Source: Rotaria macrura
Lineage: Eukaryota > Rotifera > Eurotatoria > Philodinida > Philodinidae
DNA: 64,000 nucleotides
Reading direction: 5' to 3'
NCBI GenBank assembly: GCA_900239685.1
Contig: OENT01000266.1
Coordinates: forward strand, 62,001-126,000
The position numbers were made by a program, and so were the translations under genes. Under the pieces are notes generated by a model. It did no database searches. It saw only the letters and a program-made list of their open reading frames with translations, and was not told where the DNA came from. Shown one piece after another: positions 12,200 to 23,821 of the stretch. Within the stretch, counting starts at the first letter, position 1, and each line of letters begins with the position of its first letter.

Positions 12200-12741
12200 A
12201 AAAATACTATATTTAATCGATTCAAATAATAAGTTGACTATCTTGTATTTACCGTGTAATAATGATTTCAAGTTCGTCGAGGAACTATTTTTTGAAGATA
12301 TCCGACAATGAAGCAGAATGAAAGACGATGCTAAACGAATTCCGATGAATGATGTACACACCGGCAGGACTTTCGAAAATAAATTCCAGGATTGAATATT
12401 AAGTTTATCGACATTAGCCATGAAAGCGTTGCTTGTCACAGTACGTTCAATGTACTTTTTTCGTTGTGATTTACCATCGCGGCTGATAACATAGGAACTG
12501 TATTAAAAACATACCCATAGGATTTTCTAGATCGAGAAACACATGGACGAAACGTATCGATTTTTAGCAGGATATTCTTAATGCATATTTCTGCAGTCTT
12601 GAGCATGATTTTTTTAATGATCATACGACATTTGTTTTCTTCTTTCTTGATTAAATATATTTTATTTCACAGATGCTATAAATTGCAAGAAAAATTTGAT
12701 GAAATAGCTACAGTATTAAGTGAACGTTTAAATTCTATTTA
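12200..12741 (+). other. Possible unrecognised spliced gene or relic
   Basis: Two plus-strand segments look like exons. The first, about 12200-12310, reads KILYLIDSNNKLTILYLP and then an acidic stretch before a TGA. The second, 12673-12741, follows a good acceptor (TTATTTCACAG) and reads YKLQEKFDEIATVLSERL before a TAA. They are not in one continuous frame, I cannot join them with confidence, and I do not recognise the product. They could be the end of a small gene, a decayed copy, or chance. Confidence 0.2.
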
Positions 12742-13336
12742 AAAACTAATCTACCAGTTTAAAATCGTTATTGTTTCTATATCTGATCACAATTATGTTC
12801 GTTGTCCTTTCGTTCATGTTGAGTCATTTTTTCAAAGTTGAAGATGAAAAGAAAAAAAGAATTTTCATCTTGGAGTCTATCAAGAAAAAACTCGATTTCT
12901 AAATTAAGCTCTAACTTCTCAGATCATTTTCTTAAAGTCTAAGACTTACTATCATCATCTTTCGTTAAGATAAGAACACTTTTTTTTCTTCCAGTTTCCA
13001 GAATAAAATTAGATTCGATACAACTCAATTCATGAGAGAATTTTAATGATCAGTGGGACATGAACAAAAATATGACATTTAATATTATGTTATATTGAAC
13101 CTTGACAAAAGTACTCTTACTTTGCTTCGATACATTCGATGGAACTTTATTCTCAGTTTGTACATAGATCAAGGCTTCGTTAATTTGTCGATTAGAAATT
13201 GATTGTATATCTTTAGGGACCATTCTTTCACCTAGAACACTTATATCTTGGGAAAATCCTTGAATGAATAGTTAGTATTTCATATGTTGTCACAGTTATC
13301 AGCAAGGACAAAAGTGAACACTAGAATACACAATAT

Positions 13337-13358
13337 TATATATATATATATATATATT
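13337..13358. repeat. TA microsatellite
   Basis: About eleven TA units in a row, seen directly, in the intergenic region upstream of the acetyltransferase gene. Confidence 0.85.
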
Positions 13359-13770
13359 TATTTATTCGGTTGAAAGAAATATCCTTCTTAGATTAAGATA
13401 AAGGTTCTGTAGATGACGTTTTTAGAAAAAAAATATGAATTCATACGGATAAACGATTGTATTGCATCATGACATAGTATAGGATAAATTGCAGAACCAA
13501 TTGTTTTATGAAGAAGAATAGATACATATTGCAAAAGGTTAAAACCAGTCTGCTTACTATTCTATGTGACACCAAGAAAAAAGAGATATTACATAATGTC
13601 ACATAGTTATTTTGGTGTGTATCTCTACAATTTAGTTGATATATGTCAAACATTACAATGTTTATTGAGTTAGTAAAATCTTTTATATACAATAGATCGA
13701 TTAAAGAAATTGTAATATAAATAGATTTCATATTGACTTTACTGATTTCTAGAAGATTTTCAATTAAACT

Positions 13771-14508
13771 ATGGATCCCTGTGCAGCAATTAAAAGTTCA
13801 ATTTTAAAAACAAAATCTGGTCGTACATCGTATCGAATACGTAATTTTTTACTATCGGATCGTTTCGATATTCAACGTTTATGTACCGAGGAACGTGTTG
13901 AAATTCTTACACCATTATCACGTGCTTGTTTTCGTAATCGTTTTACATTTATTCTTCTTCTTCTTTGTATTATTATTTCAATGTTTATTTTTTCACGTCT
14001 TCTGGTTTCATTTTTAATTCCACCAGCACTAATAACTTCATTCATTACGTATCGTATTACAAGATTAAAACACAAAATAAAAGCACCGTTTCAACATTCA
14101 TATATTGAATATACTGAAAAACTATCACGTCGGCGTATACTTGTAGCTGTTCTAACCGTTGAAGATGATAATGATACTATGCACGAACAAGATCTTGTTG
14201 GATTCATATGCTTCGCTTCTCATCCATCTGAACGGCAAGCAGCATTAATAACACATCTATTTGTAACGAAAAAATATCGACACGAGAAAATAGCCCATAA
14301 CCTTTTACAAACATGTCGTCGAGTTTTATCTGAAGAAACACAATATCAATCGTTATTCGTAGTTTGTTCGAGTTATCAAAATGATGGATATAAATTTTTA
14401 TTAGATCATCATTTTTTTCTTACAAATACATGGTCAACATGTATTTTTGTACCAGGTATAACAGATGAACAAAAAGTGTTAAATACAACACGTTTGGCAC
14501 CTTTATAA
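13771..14508 (+). CDS. Membrane-anchored GNAT-family N-acetyltransferase (NAT8-like)
   Basis: GNAT acetyltransferases move an acetyl group from acetyl-CoA to an amine. This 245-aa single-exon protein has a long hydrophobic segment at about residues 58-95, probably one membrane hairpin or one to two helices, followed by a GNAT domain at about 115-235. The acetyl-CoA-binding region is ITHLFVTKKYRHEKIAHNLL (160-179). The usual RxxGxG/A is degenerate here: YRHEKIA has charged residues where glycines are common, so activity is uncertain. Layout (N-terminal membrane segment, then GNAT) matches vertebrate NAT8/NAT14-type proteins of the ER and Golgi. An AATAAA lies about 80 bp after the stop (14590). 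The family call is from architecture and the motif; the substrate is unknown. Confidence 0.75.
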   Translation: MDPCAAIKSSILKTKSGRTSYRIRNFLLSDRFDIQRLCTEERVEILTPLSRACFRNRFTFILLLLCIIISMFIFSRLLVSFLIPPALITSFITYRITRLKHKIKAPFQHSYIEYTEKLSRRRILVAVLTVEDDNDTMHEQDLVGFICFASHPSERQAALITHLFVTKKYRHEKIAHNLLQTCRRVLSEETQYQSLFVVCSSYQNDGYKFLLDHHFFLTNTWSTCIFVPGITDEQKVLNTTRLAPL

Positions 14509-17500
14509 ATCAATTTATTCTTGTTTTAGTCATGCTTTTTTTTGTCATGTCAGATAATCTAGTCATTTTTAATCGTGTGCAAATTCATTAATAAATATTT
14601 ACATGAGCAATATTATCTATTGTGTTTATGTAAAGTCATAGAATGACAAATTCATCTCAATCACATCTTGCTTAAAGAATGCTTTGCTAGTGTTTCCAAA
14701 AAGACACACACACACAAGTGAGAAGTTCGATGATAAATAAAAATTTTCACAAATTGGTCAATCTCGAAGGATTTCAGTTTGAAACTTCAAATTTAGAATT
14801 CGTTTGAAATTATCAATTTCCCGTTATGCATACTTATCGAACTGAGTACTTTCTGCTCTAAAGTACACAATCTCAATGATAGTTTTCTCTTGATTATAGT
14901 TTCTTAAGATAGAACTATCACTCTTTTTATGAGTAACTGCTTCTCATAAATAAGTAGAATAATTTTTCCAATTCATGAAAAATCATTATTTATAGAAAGT
15001 ACTGAATTCTTTGTCAAGTCAAGAAAACAGTTTTCCATTCATGTATTTTTTATTGTCAACGGTAAATTGTCATGTATCTAATAAAAAATTTGATTACTGA
15101 AATCTAATCTGAAATTATATGTATGATTATTGTGAATCACATCTTGAATTCTTGTAGATAGTAGTAATAGTCTGTTCAATATAAATGATGATGATCATCT
15201 TGTATTTTAACTCTTTCAAATACTCCAAAAACTAGTTCAAGAAATGTAAAGTCTATTTTTCGAGGAAGCATTTCATACGAGTACAAAACTCAATAGAATA
15301 ACACATACTCATTTGTAAAATAGGCATTAGAGACAAGAAATCTAAAACCATGATTGAATTTTTCAACAATGAACGGACTGAAAATGTCAAATATGGAAAA
15401 AACGATTCTATTTGATCTGAAGTACTTTTCTAAAAACTTTTGAGAATTAATTTCAGAGAAAAGTTTCTACGATAGAAAATGTGAATAAATACAAGTTCAA
15501 ACTGTGTTTTTCCGTACTTTAGAATAGCTCGAATCTATCAATTTTTTCAAAGTTTTATTCTCGAAATAAACAAACTGATTATATTGACAATGGCGTGATC
15601 ATATAGAACAAAATTTCTTTTCATTTCGTTGTATGATACTAATCATTGCTAAGTCAAAGAAATCCTTTGAAATTGATTCATATTATGTAAAAACAGATCA
15701 ATAAAGAAATTTATAGAATTGATGTTAACACCTTTTTATTTAAAATTCAATTTCTTCGCAAGAACGAAATCATGGGTTCACTGTTAAATGACAATAATCA
15801 TGTTTGGACACGATTTCTTCGTCTACAATCATGTTAAATTCTGTACAAGTATTGCAAATCATCGAGCGACAATAATCAATTAGTATTCTGTCAAATAATT
15901 TTCACAAACATGAACATCATTACAAATGAATAGAAAGACAGTTCAAGGTATACTCTTTCTTAAGCGTTATCAATTTTCATTTGACACATGATTTTCTGTT
16001 GGGAATATGGCTTTTTCCCCTCAGATTCGGTGGAAAATCTTCTTTCTGTTTGTGTCTTTTCTATCGTTCATTGGAGAATTCACAAAATAGCTTAATAATA
16101 GCCTTTCTTTCTTTCTACTTGAAAGAATATGTCAAGATGTAGAATATGACAATATGCCTTTTCTAAATTAAGCTTAGTTACTCTTATGTAAAGCAGTGCT
16201 ATATAATTAGAGTGCTACTTTCTTTTTTAAACATTGACCTAATCTACTTTTAAAAACGTAAGAATTAAAAAAGAAGAAGAAGAGAATTTTCAGACAAGAA
16301 ATATCAAATGTATAGAATGAACATCAGTACAAACTTAGATGTTGTGAACTATTTCATTTATATGTAAGTACTTGATCCAAGATTGATTTTTTCGAAGAAG
16401 ACGGAGAAAATGTCTAGTACTTGTTGAACGAAACCATTCATCGTACGGCGATATCTAGTGCGAAAATATCGAGAAGATCAACTCGATTATTTATCCGACA
16501 AAATAACTAGTAGTAATATAATAAGGATTCCTTTATTATCATACGGAAACAAATGCCTAATCATACATTCTACTATTAAAAATCGAACCCGTTGAACTAT
16601 AATCATGCTAGAGTGAACACTTTAGATAAATATTCTTTGAGAAAAAATAATTAACCTTCGATTTTATATTGTCACCGATCATAGATTAAATATCGATAAA
16701 TCCTGGCCTTTCGATTGCAATACAACCTAAGATGCTATTCTTTCTTTTCATCTCGCTGTCTGTATTATTTGTATCAAGTACTTCATGAAAAAATAATATA
16801 AATCTAGTCGTTCATAATTTCTTTTGTGTGTCTACGTGATTGTACAGTCATAAAAAGTACAATAGTTGAATTATATTTAAAAAAAAAAGAAAACATTGCA
16901 TTTAATATGATAAGTGTATAAAGAATGTTATTTGAATAAACGAAATAATCGTCTGAAAGCCATGTAAGTGTTGTTATTCATCACATATGATGATGTGAGA
17001 AAAAAAATTGAATATCAATTCGTGACGATAGTGATTGAATATTCGCACTTCTAGATTATGCTTTTAGTCTACACTTCTCCTCAAGTGTTGCATTTCATCA
17101 CTATTAAAGATCGATCAATACTGTATCACACATTTTTCTTAGCTAAGTAAAATGGTACCAAGATTTCAATTGTTCTTCTTACATATGTCAACTTCATAGT
17201 CACACATCGTGTTAAATACAAGAAGTTGATTTGTGCAATCGATATGTACGCTTCTATTGATAGGCAAGAAGCATGTGTGTGTATTGTTTAGTAAATCGGT
17301 TTTTAAAACTTTACAAAGAAGAGACAAAATAGGAAATGACGTCGTCATTATGTTTGGATGCAGCTGTTCCGGCAGTATTTATACATACGTATATGTATCT
17401 ATTCAAATTTACATGATTTGAAGAAGAAAAAAAGCCGGATGACCACCTGTCGAGTCCGAGGACAAATTATATCTTTTCTATCTCTATTATATTATGCAAG

Positions 17501-20217
17501 AAAGACAGACAAAAAAGTAAAGGCGAATTTAAACATATTCCTTTATGATTGACAAGCATTTTTCTCTTTTTTCCCTAATCCATTGTTATTACAACTATGT
17601 ATATGTATATAATTGTACTACAAAACTACGTAAGTTAATAGAAGAACAACACAATATGTTTGGCATCGATGTTTCGTAATCGTTAACAATCGTGCAACAC
17701 ACCAGCTTGAAGGCAACATTTATACAGTAGAGTTCATCTACATATGGAAATGACTCTCTTAACTGTTCGTCGCCGATGCCGCTATATCTCTCTTTTGATA
17801 TATCTTCAAGGCGGAAATATGTTTCGGCAATTTCCTGTTAATGCTTATGACAAAAAATAAAGAAAACTTGTCGCACCTCTCTTGTCATCTTAATTAGATT
17901 TGTTTGTTCGATAATAATTTCCACACGACGTCTGCCAAAGAACAGAAAAGTTCACAGACATATACCTTCATTAGAGACATATGAAATTCGATGACAATTA
18001 TGATTTATCATTGACATTTAGTGAATTCATCATGAAGAAAACAAAACTAATATTTGAAGTATGTGAAAAACGCTTATATATTGAAGTATACCGTTAGAGA
18101 AAGTAGATGACGATTTAAAAGTATTCGATCACAGTCATTTATTCTTCAATACGTTCAATTTTTGAAAGATTATACAAGTTTAAAGAATAATCTATTTGAA
18201 CAACATATTAGTCCAAGTGCTTTTAACTTACATCATACACGCACCAATTCCTTTCATTTAATTACTCGTGTACATATTTATCGAGATTGGACAGATTTTT
18301 TTCTTTATTTTATTATTGGAAAATATTTGCTAAATACTTTCAAATTGTTTCATTCAACAACAAACTAAATTATCATAATAAATCACATTTAGGAATGCGA
18401 TATATTCATCAAAAGATAAATGTTTGTTTACTAATACGCTATAAAGATACATAATAAATGATTATATCTATTCCGTTTGACCTGATGAAGGCAAGCACGT
18501 ACAGAAGATACTATGTTGAAAATGATTAATACATATCAATGGACATACATGTCTTTTCATTCAGTGAACATAACGAGAATGATGTATCAACCATATTGTC
18601 GCATTCGGGTCAATGCTCTCTCTTCCAGGATGTGAATTTGAAACATAAGCAATGATTTGAAGTAGAAGAAAAAAGAAGAAAGTGACATGGCAAATGTCAT
18701 TTGTACATTGAATTCAACTAATCGTGAGCCATATGGTTACATCATACCTTCCGATTTCTACTTAGACGCGTGCATAATGATAGCTAGACAATTAAAAAAG
18801 AAAATTTTCTTTTTCACTATGTGCAAGTCCAATCTTATTACGTGAAAAATTTTCCGTCCGCCCACCATTTGATACATCAAAATGTCGACCATGGCTAGAC
18901 TTCTAGAAAAAAAGAAAAAAAGTAGGACGACTAACCATTCATTAATTTGTCTTTCTTCTATTTTAATTCCATGCATGTATTCGAACGATCTCTTCGATCT
19001 TTCTCATGTTGATATTTGCCGACTTGTACACAACTTATAAGTTTGTTAATTTGTTTTCTCGCCTCGAGCTAATTCTATGTGACAACTACAATGAAATGAT
19101 TTCCTTCTATGATTCATTTTCACACTTACTTAAAAGCGTACGCTTGTGAATGATCGAATACAAGACAAAAAACAAGCGGGTAAAAATGTTGTTTGTAATT
19201 GATGATGACAAATAGTGGTCAGTTTATATCTGATCGATGACCTTGAGGCGCCGACAAAATGACTTTATGTAAACAATTTCCTTTTTTTTTATTTACATTA
19301 TTTGCAAGTATAGTAAGTTGATTATCAAGTGTAGGAAAGTTACTCATTATTGATCCTAATCGCAAGTCAAACTTTCATAGTAATCTCAAAAGTTATGAAG
19401 TGAATAATATGTATATCTATATATATACAGGGGTGGAGACCACAACCTTAAGTCAATTATCATTTTTCTTCTTTCAACGGATTGTTCATAAATGAATATC
19501 TAATCTCATTTGTAATCGAATCAAATACAATTCAATAAGTTTATCTCATGCACGAAAAAGGCAAAAGAATTACATAATAGAAGCAAAAAGAAAATTCTTA
19601 TGTTGCTATGTAGTTCACTTTGTACAAATGGAATTATCAGTCGAAGAGAAAGTTTGTCTCGTTGTGAGTTTGTTTTCTTCATCTAATTAGTTTAATACAT
19701 AAAAAACGGATAACAACTCACTTATACACATTAGTTACGGATGATAATATAACATGAGATCACTTTTCCTTTCGGATTCCTTCTTTTCTTTGTCGATTCT
19801 TATACGTTTTCGAAAAAAAAACAGTAAAAAACGTCATTCTATGGCAAACTTTGAGTTAGACACAAGAGGAAAGCAATTCAATGATTAACAAGAGTCTAGT
19901 ATCGAATGAGATGCTAGTTACAATTTTGAACAATAGGATTCGTTTAGTTATTGTTGATTCATTCATCCAGAGCTCGTTTGTGCATTCATGCACATTTCGA
20001 CATGAATCAAAAGATCATGATATATTTTGCTTACATGTACATCCGTCTCAAGATGTTTCTTTATATCAATCTTTCTATCTCATAAATTAGTCTATTGTTC
20101 ACAAGAAGGCAGACAAATAAAATACTAGTCGATTTTTATAGTGTTTCAACATTTGACATTCTATAATTTGTTTCTTTCTCGAAGGCAAAAAAATCGAAGA
20201 GAATAATCGATCATCGA
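14509..20217. other. Gene-poor intergenic region
   Basis: A 5.7 kb stretch with no complete gene I can support. It contains a short CA run near 14705, many A/T homopolymers, and one exon-like open stretch at 18134-18368 described separately. Other open frames here lack motifs and splice context. Confidence 0.45.
18134..18368 (+). other. Exon-like open stretch, unrecognised
   Basis: After a CACAG acceptor-like site at 18129-18133 the plus strand stays open for 77 codons to a TAA at 18366-18368. It begins SFILQYVQFLKDYTSLKNN and includes an aromatic-rich stretch, YRDWTDFFLYFIIGKYLLN. Codon choice resembles that of the confirmed genes. I find no upstream exon to join, so it may be the last exon of an unresolved gene, a relic, or chance. 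No family recognised. Confidence 0.25.
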
Positions 20218-20292
20218 CAGAGAAAGAGAAAGAGAAAGAGAGACAGAGAGGAGAAGAAAAAAAAAGTGCATGTCTCCTCTCTCTCTCTCCTA
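20218..20292. repeat. GA-rich tract followed by CT-rich tract
   Basis: A purine tract of GAGAAA and GAGA units (20218-20267) is followed within 10 bases by a pyrimidine tract of CTCTCT units (20272-20292). The two are partly complementary and could form a hairpin or a GAGA-type promoter element. The block ends about 65 bp before the cadherin start codon, so it lies in the likely promoter or 5'UTR. Confidence 0.7.
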
Positions 20293-20355
20293 TTCTTTCT
20301 CTTACTCTTTATGTTCATCTCATATGCGATGACAGCCGTTTTTGCACTATTCTAG

Positions 20356-21666
20356 ATGAAAATGACAAGAATATTTTTATTTCTTCTATTTATTCCTTGT
20401 ATATTGACAATATCGATTGATATTCGTTATCCACAATTTTTTCAGCAATCATCTCATGATTCCGCTATTGAAATCACCGAAGGTAAAACGATAGGTAGTT
20501 TTATAGGATTTATTAATTTAATTAATCATTCAAATATAATAAAAAACGAATGGTTACTAAATACAACACATCAAGATTTTAAAATACAATCGAATAGTCA
20601 ATCTTATACATTAATAACAACACGGATACTCGATCGTGAACGTGAAAATTTTTATAATTTTTCTATTCATGCTCAACATCTCGTACCACCATATGAAAAA
20701 ATTTTCAAATCGATACTTATTCGTATACTCGATATCAACGATTGTACACCAACATTTAATCAAACACTCTATCATACAACAATAATACCTAATGAAACAA
20801 ATTTTACTGTACGAGCCTATGATTGTGATGAACAATATACTGATAATAGTCGAATATCATATTCACTATCGAACTATCAAGATATATTTCATATAAATCA
20901 AACAACAGGCTTAATTGAATGTATTAAAAATCTTCATACATATGAAAATTATGAAGTAATTGTTGTTGCACGTGATCATGGTAAACCATCGTTATCATCA
21001 ACTATATTAGTACAAATTGCATTGGTATCATCGAAAAAATTTCAAATTAAATCTTTATCTTGGTTAAATATTGAACAAAAGTTAGAATATATCATTCTAT
21101 TTGCAAGTATATTAATTATATGTTTAGTATGCTTTTGTTTATTCTTATGCTTCATATATTGTATGAAAAATAAGATAAAAAAATCTAAACAAGACAATTT
21201 TCCGGATAAAAAATATGCATCAACATCAACAATGAATTCATTACATGATTTTCAACAAACAAATGTTTATGATGCTGTGAATTTATTTCCAAATACATAT
21301 TATTTACCAGTTAAAAAAGATAAAGATTTAAATCATACTAGAAATCATTCAAATAAGAATGAAATATCGTTTGATATACAACAACAATCATTATCAACAA
21401 CAAGTAGTCCAATATCATCTAATGATATGGGAATGAAATTGAGTTCTGATGATGGTTGTTATTGTTCAAGTGATATGTCATCTGAACAATCGAATAATAT
21501 ACTTCTACTTAATCCATCATCATTAACGTTAATAACGAATTCAAAATTATCATCGAAACATGTACGATTCAATGAAAATAATCCTAATATCGATAGAATA
21601 TTAAAACGTTTCGAAAATCTATATGAAACACAGACAAATATTGATCATTGTGCTTCGTATGTTTGA
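20356..21666 (+). CDS. Short protocadherin-like protein (two cadherin repeats)
   Basis: Cadherins are calcium-dependent adhesion proteins of the cell surface. This 436-aa single-exon protein has a signal peptide (about 1-20), a first extracellular repeat with the calcium motif LDRE (92-95) and the linker DINDCTPTF (126-134), and a second repeat with YSLSNYQDIFHINQTTGLIE and ARDHGKPSLSS (205-215). One membrane helix follows (about 244-269), then a 165-residue serine/asparagine-rich cytoplasmic tail. The first repeat lacks an obvious N-terminal calcium motif, and the second has AYDCDEQYTDNSRISYS in place of a clean DxDxGxN. Classical cadherins and protocadherins have five to seven repeats, so this is a much reduced form. 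No catenin-binding motif is evident. Several N-x-S/T sites lie outside the membrane. Reading frame and start are clear. Confidence 0.85.
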   Translation: MKMTRIFLFLLFIPCILTISIDIRYPQFFQQSSHDSAIEITEGKTIGSFIGFINLINHSNIIKNEWLLNTTHQDFKIQSNSQSYTLITTRILDRERENFYNFSIHAQHLVPPYEKIFKSILIRILDINDCTPTFNQTLYHTTIIPNETNFTVRAYDCDEQYTDNSRISYSLSNYQDIFHINQTTGLIECIKNLHTYENYEVIVVARDHGKPSLSSTILVQIALVSSKKFQIKSLSWLNIEQKLEYIILFASILIICLVCFCLFLCFIYCMKNKIKKSKQDNFPDKKYASTSTMNSLHDFQQTNVYDAVNLFPNTYYLPVKKDKDLNHTRNHSNKNEISFDIQQQSLSTTSSPISSNDMGMKLSSDDGCYCSSDMSSEQSNNILLLNPSSLTLITNSKLSSKHVRFNENNPNIDRILKRFENLYETQTNIDHCASYV

Positions 21667-22940
21667 TGTAATATGTTGATTTTTTCTCTGTTTCTCTTAC
21701 TTTCTGTCTGTATATGTTTATTAACGAGAAAAAGAAAAGAAAAGAACAGTCAATTAATGTGGATCATTAATTTTTATCTTCTACGAGCTAATATTAATTA
21801 TCGAATGGTAATGTTTCCTTCTCTTTTTTGTTTTTAGCCATACTACTTTCGCAAAGGTCAATATAGAGCAGTGAACATTTGTATATGTGCTTGTCTATAT
21901 ATCGTGTATGCTATTTGGAGTATAATCCGTATTGCGTGTATTAGAGATGCGAGACGAAAGTAAAATAAGTTGACCATTTCTTTAGCCTTTTTCTCAGACC
22001 ATTCAATTAGTAAGTCGAAATGACAAAGCTATTTCTTGCACTATTCCTAATTGATATAGAAAAGAAACTACTGGATTATATTGAGAAAGAAGAGAACAGA
22101 ATGACAGATGTCCGGTCATTTAGAAATATAAAGAAACTAAGTACATATGAATGTGTAGTTAGTATGCTCATGTATACATATATATACATATATATACATG
22201 TATACATTGAATGCCTTTATTGGCATGTCATTGAAAACCGATTTGTTGTCGTGCTTTTATGATTTAAAAATATTTTGATGAGATGATGGACACACCCTAC
22301 AGTTTGATCAAACATACTTGTTCATTGGAGACAAGCAATTATTCACACGCAGAGAGAAAGAATACAATAATGAGAATTTAACAAGGTCTCTTACTTCATT
22401 GTGCAAGCAGCTGTAACTGATGAAAACTGCATGATGTCGGCTTAAACTACCTGCTTATGTGTTCATCAAACGATTCAATATTAAAATCCGATTTTCCTTT
22501 CTTGTTGTTTTGAAGTTTCATATACATCGATATCTTGTAATAGAAACAGAATGGCAAAAAAGAAACAAGTGTATTAAAATTCTCTAATATACACATGTGT
22601 AAATTATTTGTTAAATCTAATCGATAAATGTGTGAATGCACACGTGCCTAAGTCGTGATGATTATACTCGATAAACAATAACATGATAATGAGTATTTTT
22701 TTTTCTTTGTCTTGTCTTATTGATTAATATTGAACATACCGCCTTGAAAAAATTTATTTTAATGTGAGAGCTGAGACCAGATTGACAGATATTGTCTATG
22801 TACTATTTGCATCTAATCTATATTCTAAATATGTTTACGAATCTGTCATTGTTTCAATCACAGGGGCTATCAATACTGTCATCACATTGAACTTTTTTCT
22901 TCCCTTCTTTGCACATTCTATTTCAATATTGACCATCGAT

Positions 22941-22967
22941 TGATGATGATGATGATGATGGTGATGA
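22941..22967. repeat. GAT trinucleotide microsatellite
   Basis: About eight GAT/GGT units in a row, seen directly, in intergenic DNA. The histidine-rich minus-strand frame over it is a by-product of the repeat. Confidence 0.8.
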
Positions 22968-23785
22968 TTATGATAGTCATAGCAATGTTCGAAGAAAAAA
23001 AGAGGCATTGACCTTCGATTCAATAGAAAAAGTCAAGTTGCTCTTTTGTCTTCATACACTTATTGTATATAGAATAAAAGATTTCATTAGTGAACAATAT
23101 TACATTTTTACAACAGGGAACATAATCTAAAACTTGTTTACTCTCTGGCTATTAAAGAGTGTGTAAATTTTCTATAGTATCACGATCGTTCACATGACTT
23201 ATTCTTCTCATATGGTAATTATATCATTCAATTAGATTGTATATTTATAAACAGCCGCTTTCATTCGGTCTTCTTCGATGATTTCTTATCGAGTTCTCGA
23301 TCATGATACGTCATAATAAAAGGAGACGATAAGCCTTCACTTATCTAGTTCAATAGTTGTCGACTGGCCAGAAACTATATATATTCGTTAGACTTGAATG
23401 AAACGACATGTCATCGATCATTGTCACTAAATACGGATTGAATATGAAAGAAGAACAACATGCAATTCACCAGTACACATCATAGTGCAATTCTAGTTAA
23501 TTACTAATATTTATAATTTGAAGTTAAATTTAGCAAAAACTATAATTTTCATTTAATCATAATTACATAGAATGTGTCAGTACGTTATAAATAATAATCA
23601 TTATTGTATTTGTGTTGTGTTATTATTTTTTTATTTGTACAAGTTGTTATTCTGTATTACGTAGAAATATACTCTGGTCTGCATGATATCGTTGATAGAT
23701 GAGAAAAAAACAAGATGGGGACAATTTACCGCGTTCATGAAATGATGATATCATAAAATTGACTAACAGTCGATTCACTCAGACG

Positions 23786-23786
<1 letters not shown>

Positions 23787-23818
<32 letters not shown>
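23787..23818. repeat. TA microsatellite
   Basis: Sixteen TA units in a row, seen directly, about 630 bp upstream of the broken paralogue that starts near 24450. Confidence 0.9.

Positions 23819-23821
<3 letters not shown>

Larger units (their letters stand above)
11808..13770. other. Intergenic region with exon-like fragments
   Basis: No complete gene is visible in this 2 kb. Two short plus-strand stretches look coding (about 12200-12310 and 12673-12741) and are described separately. A TA microsatellite lies at about 13337-13358. The short minus-strand frames at 12191-12624 and 13441-13731 look like chance frames. Confidence 0.4.

Noticed and set aside
22835-23023. Minus-strand frame with a polyhistidine run
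   Set aside because: The histidines are produced by the GAT microsatellite at 22941-22967; no other coding sign.
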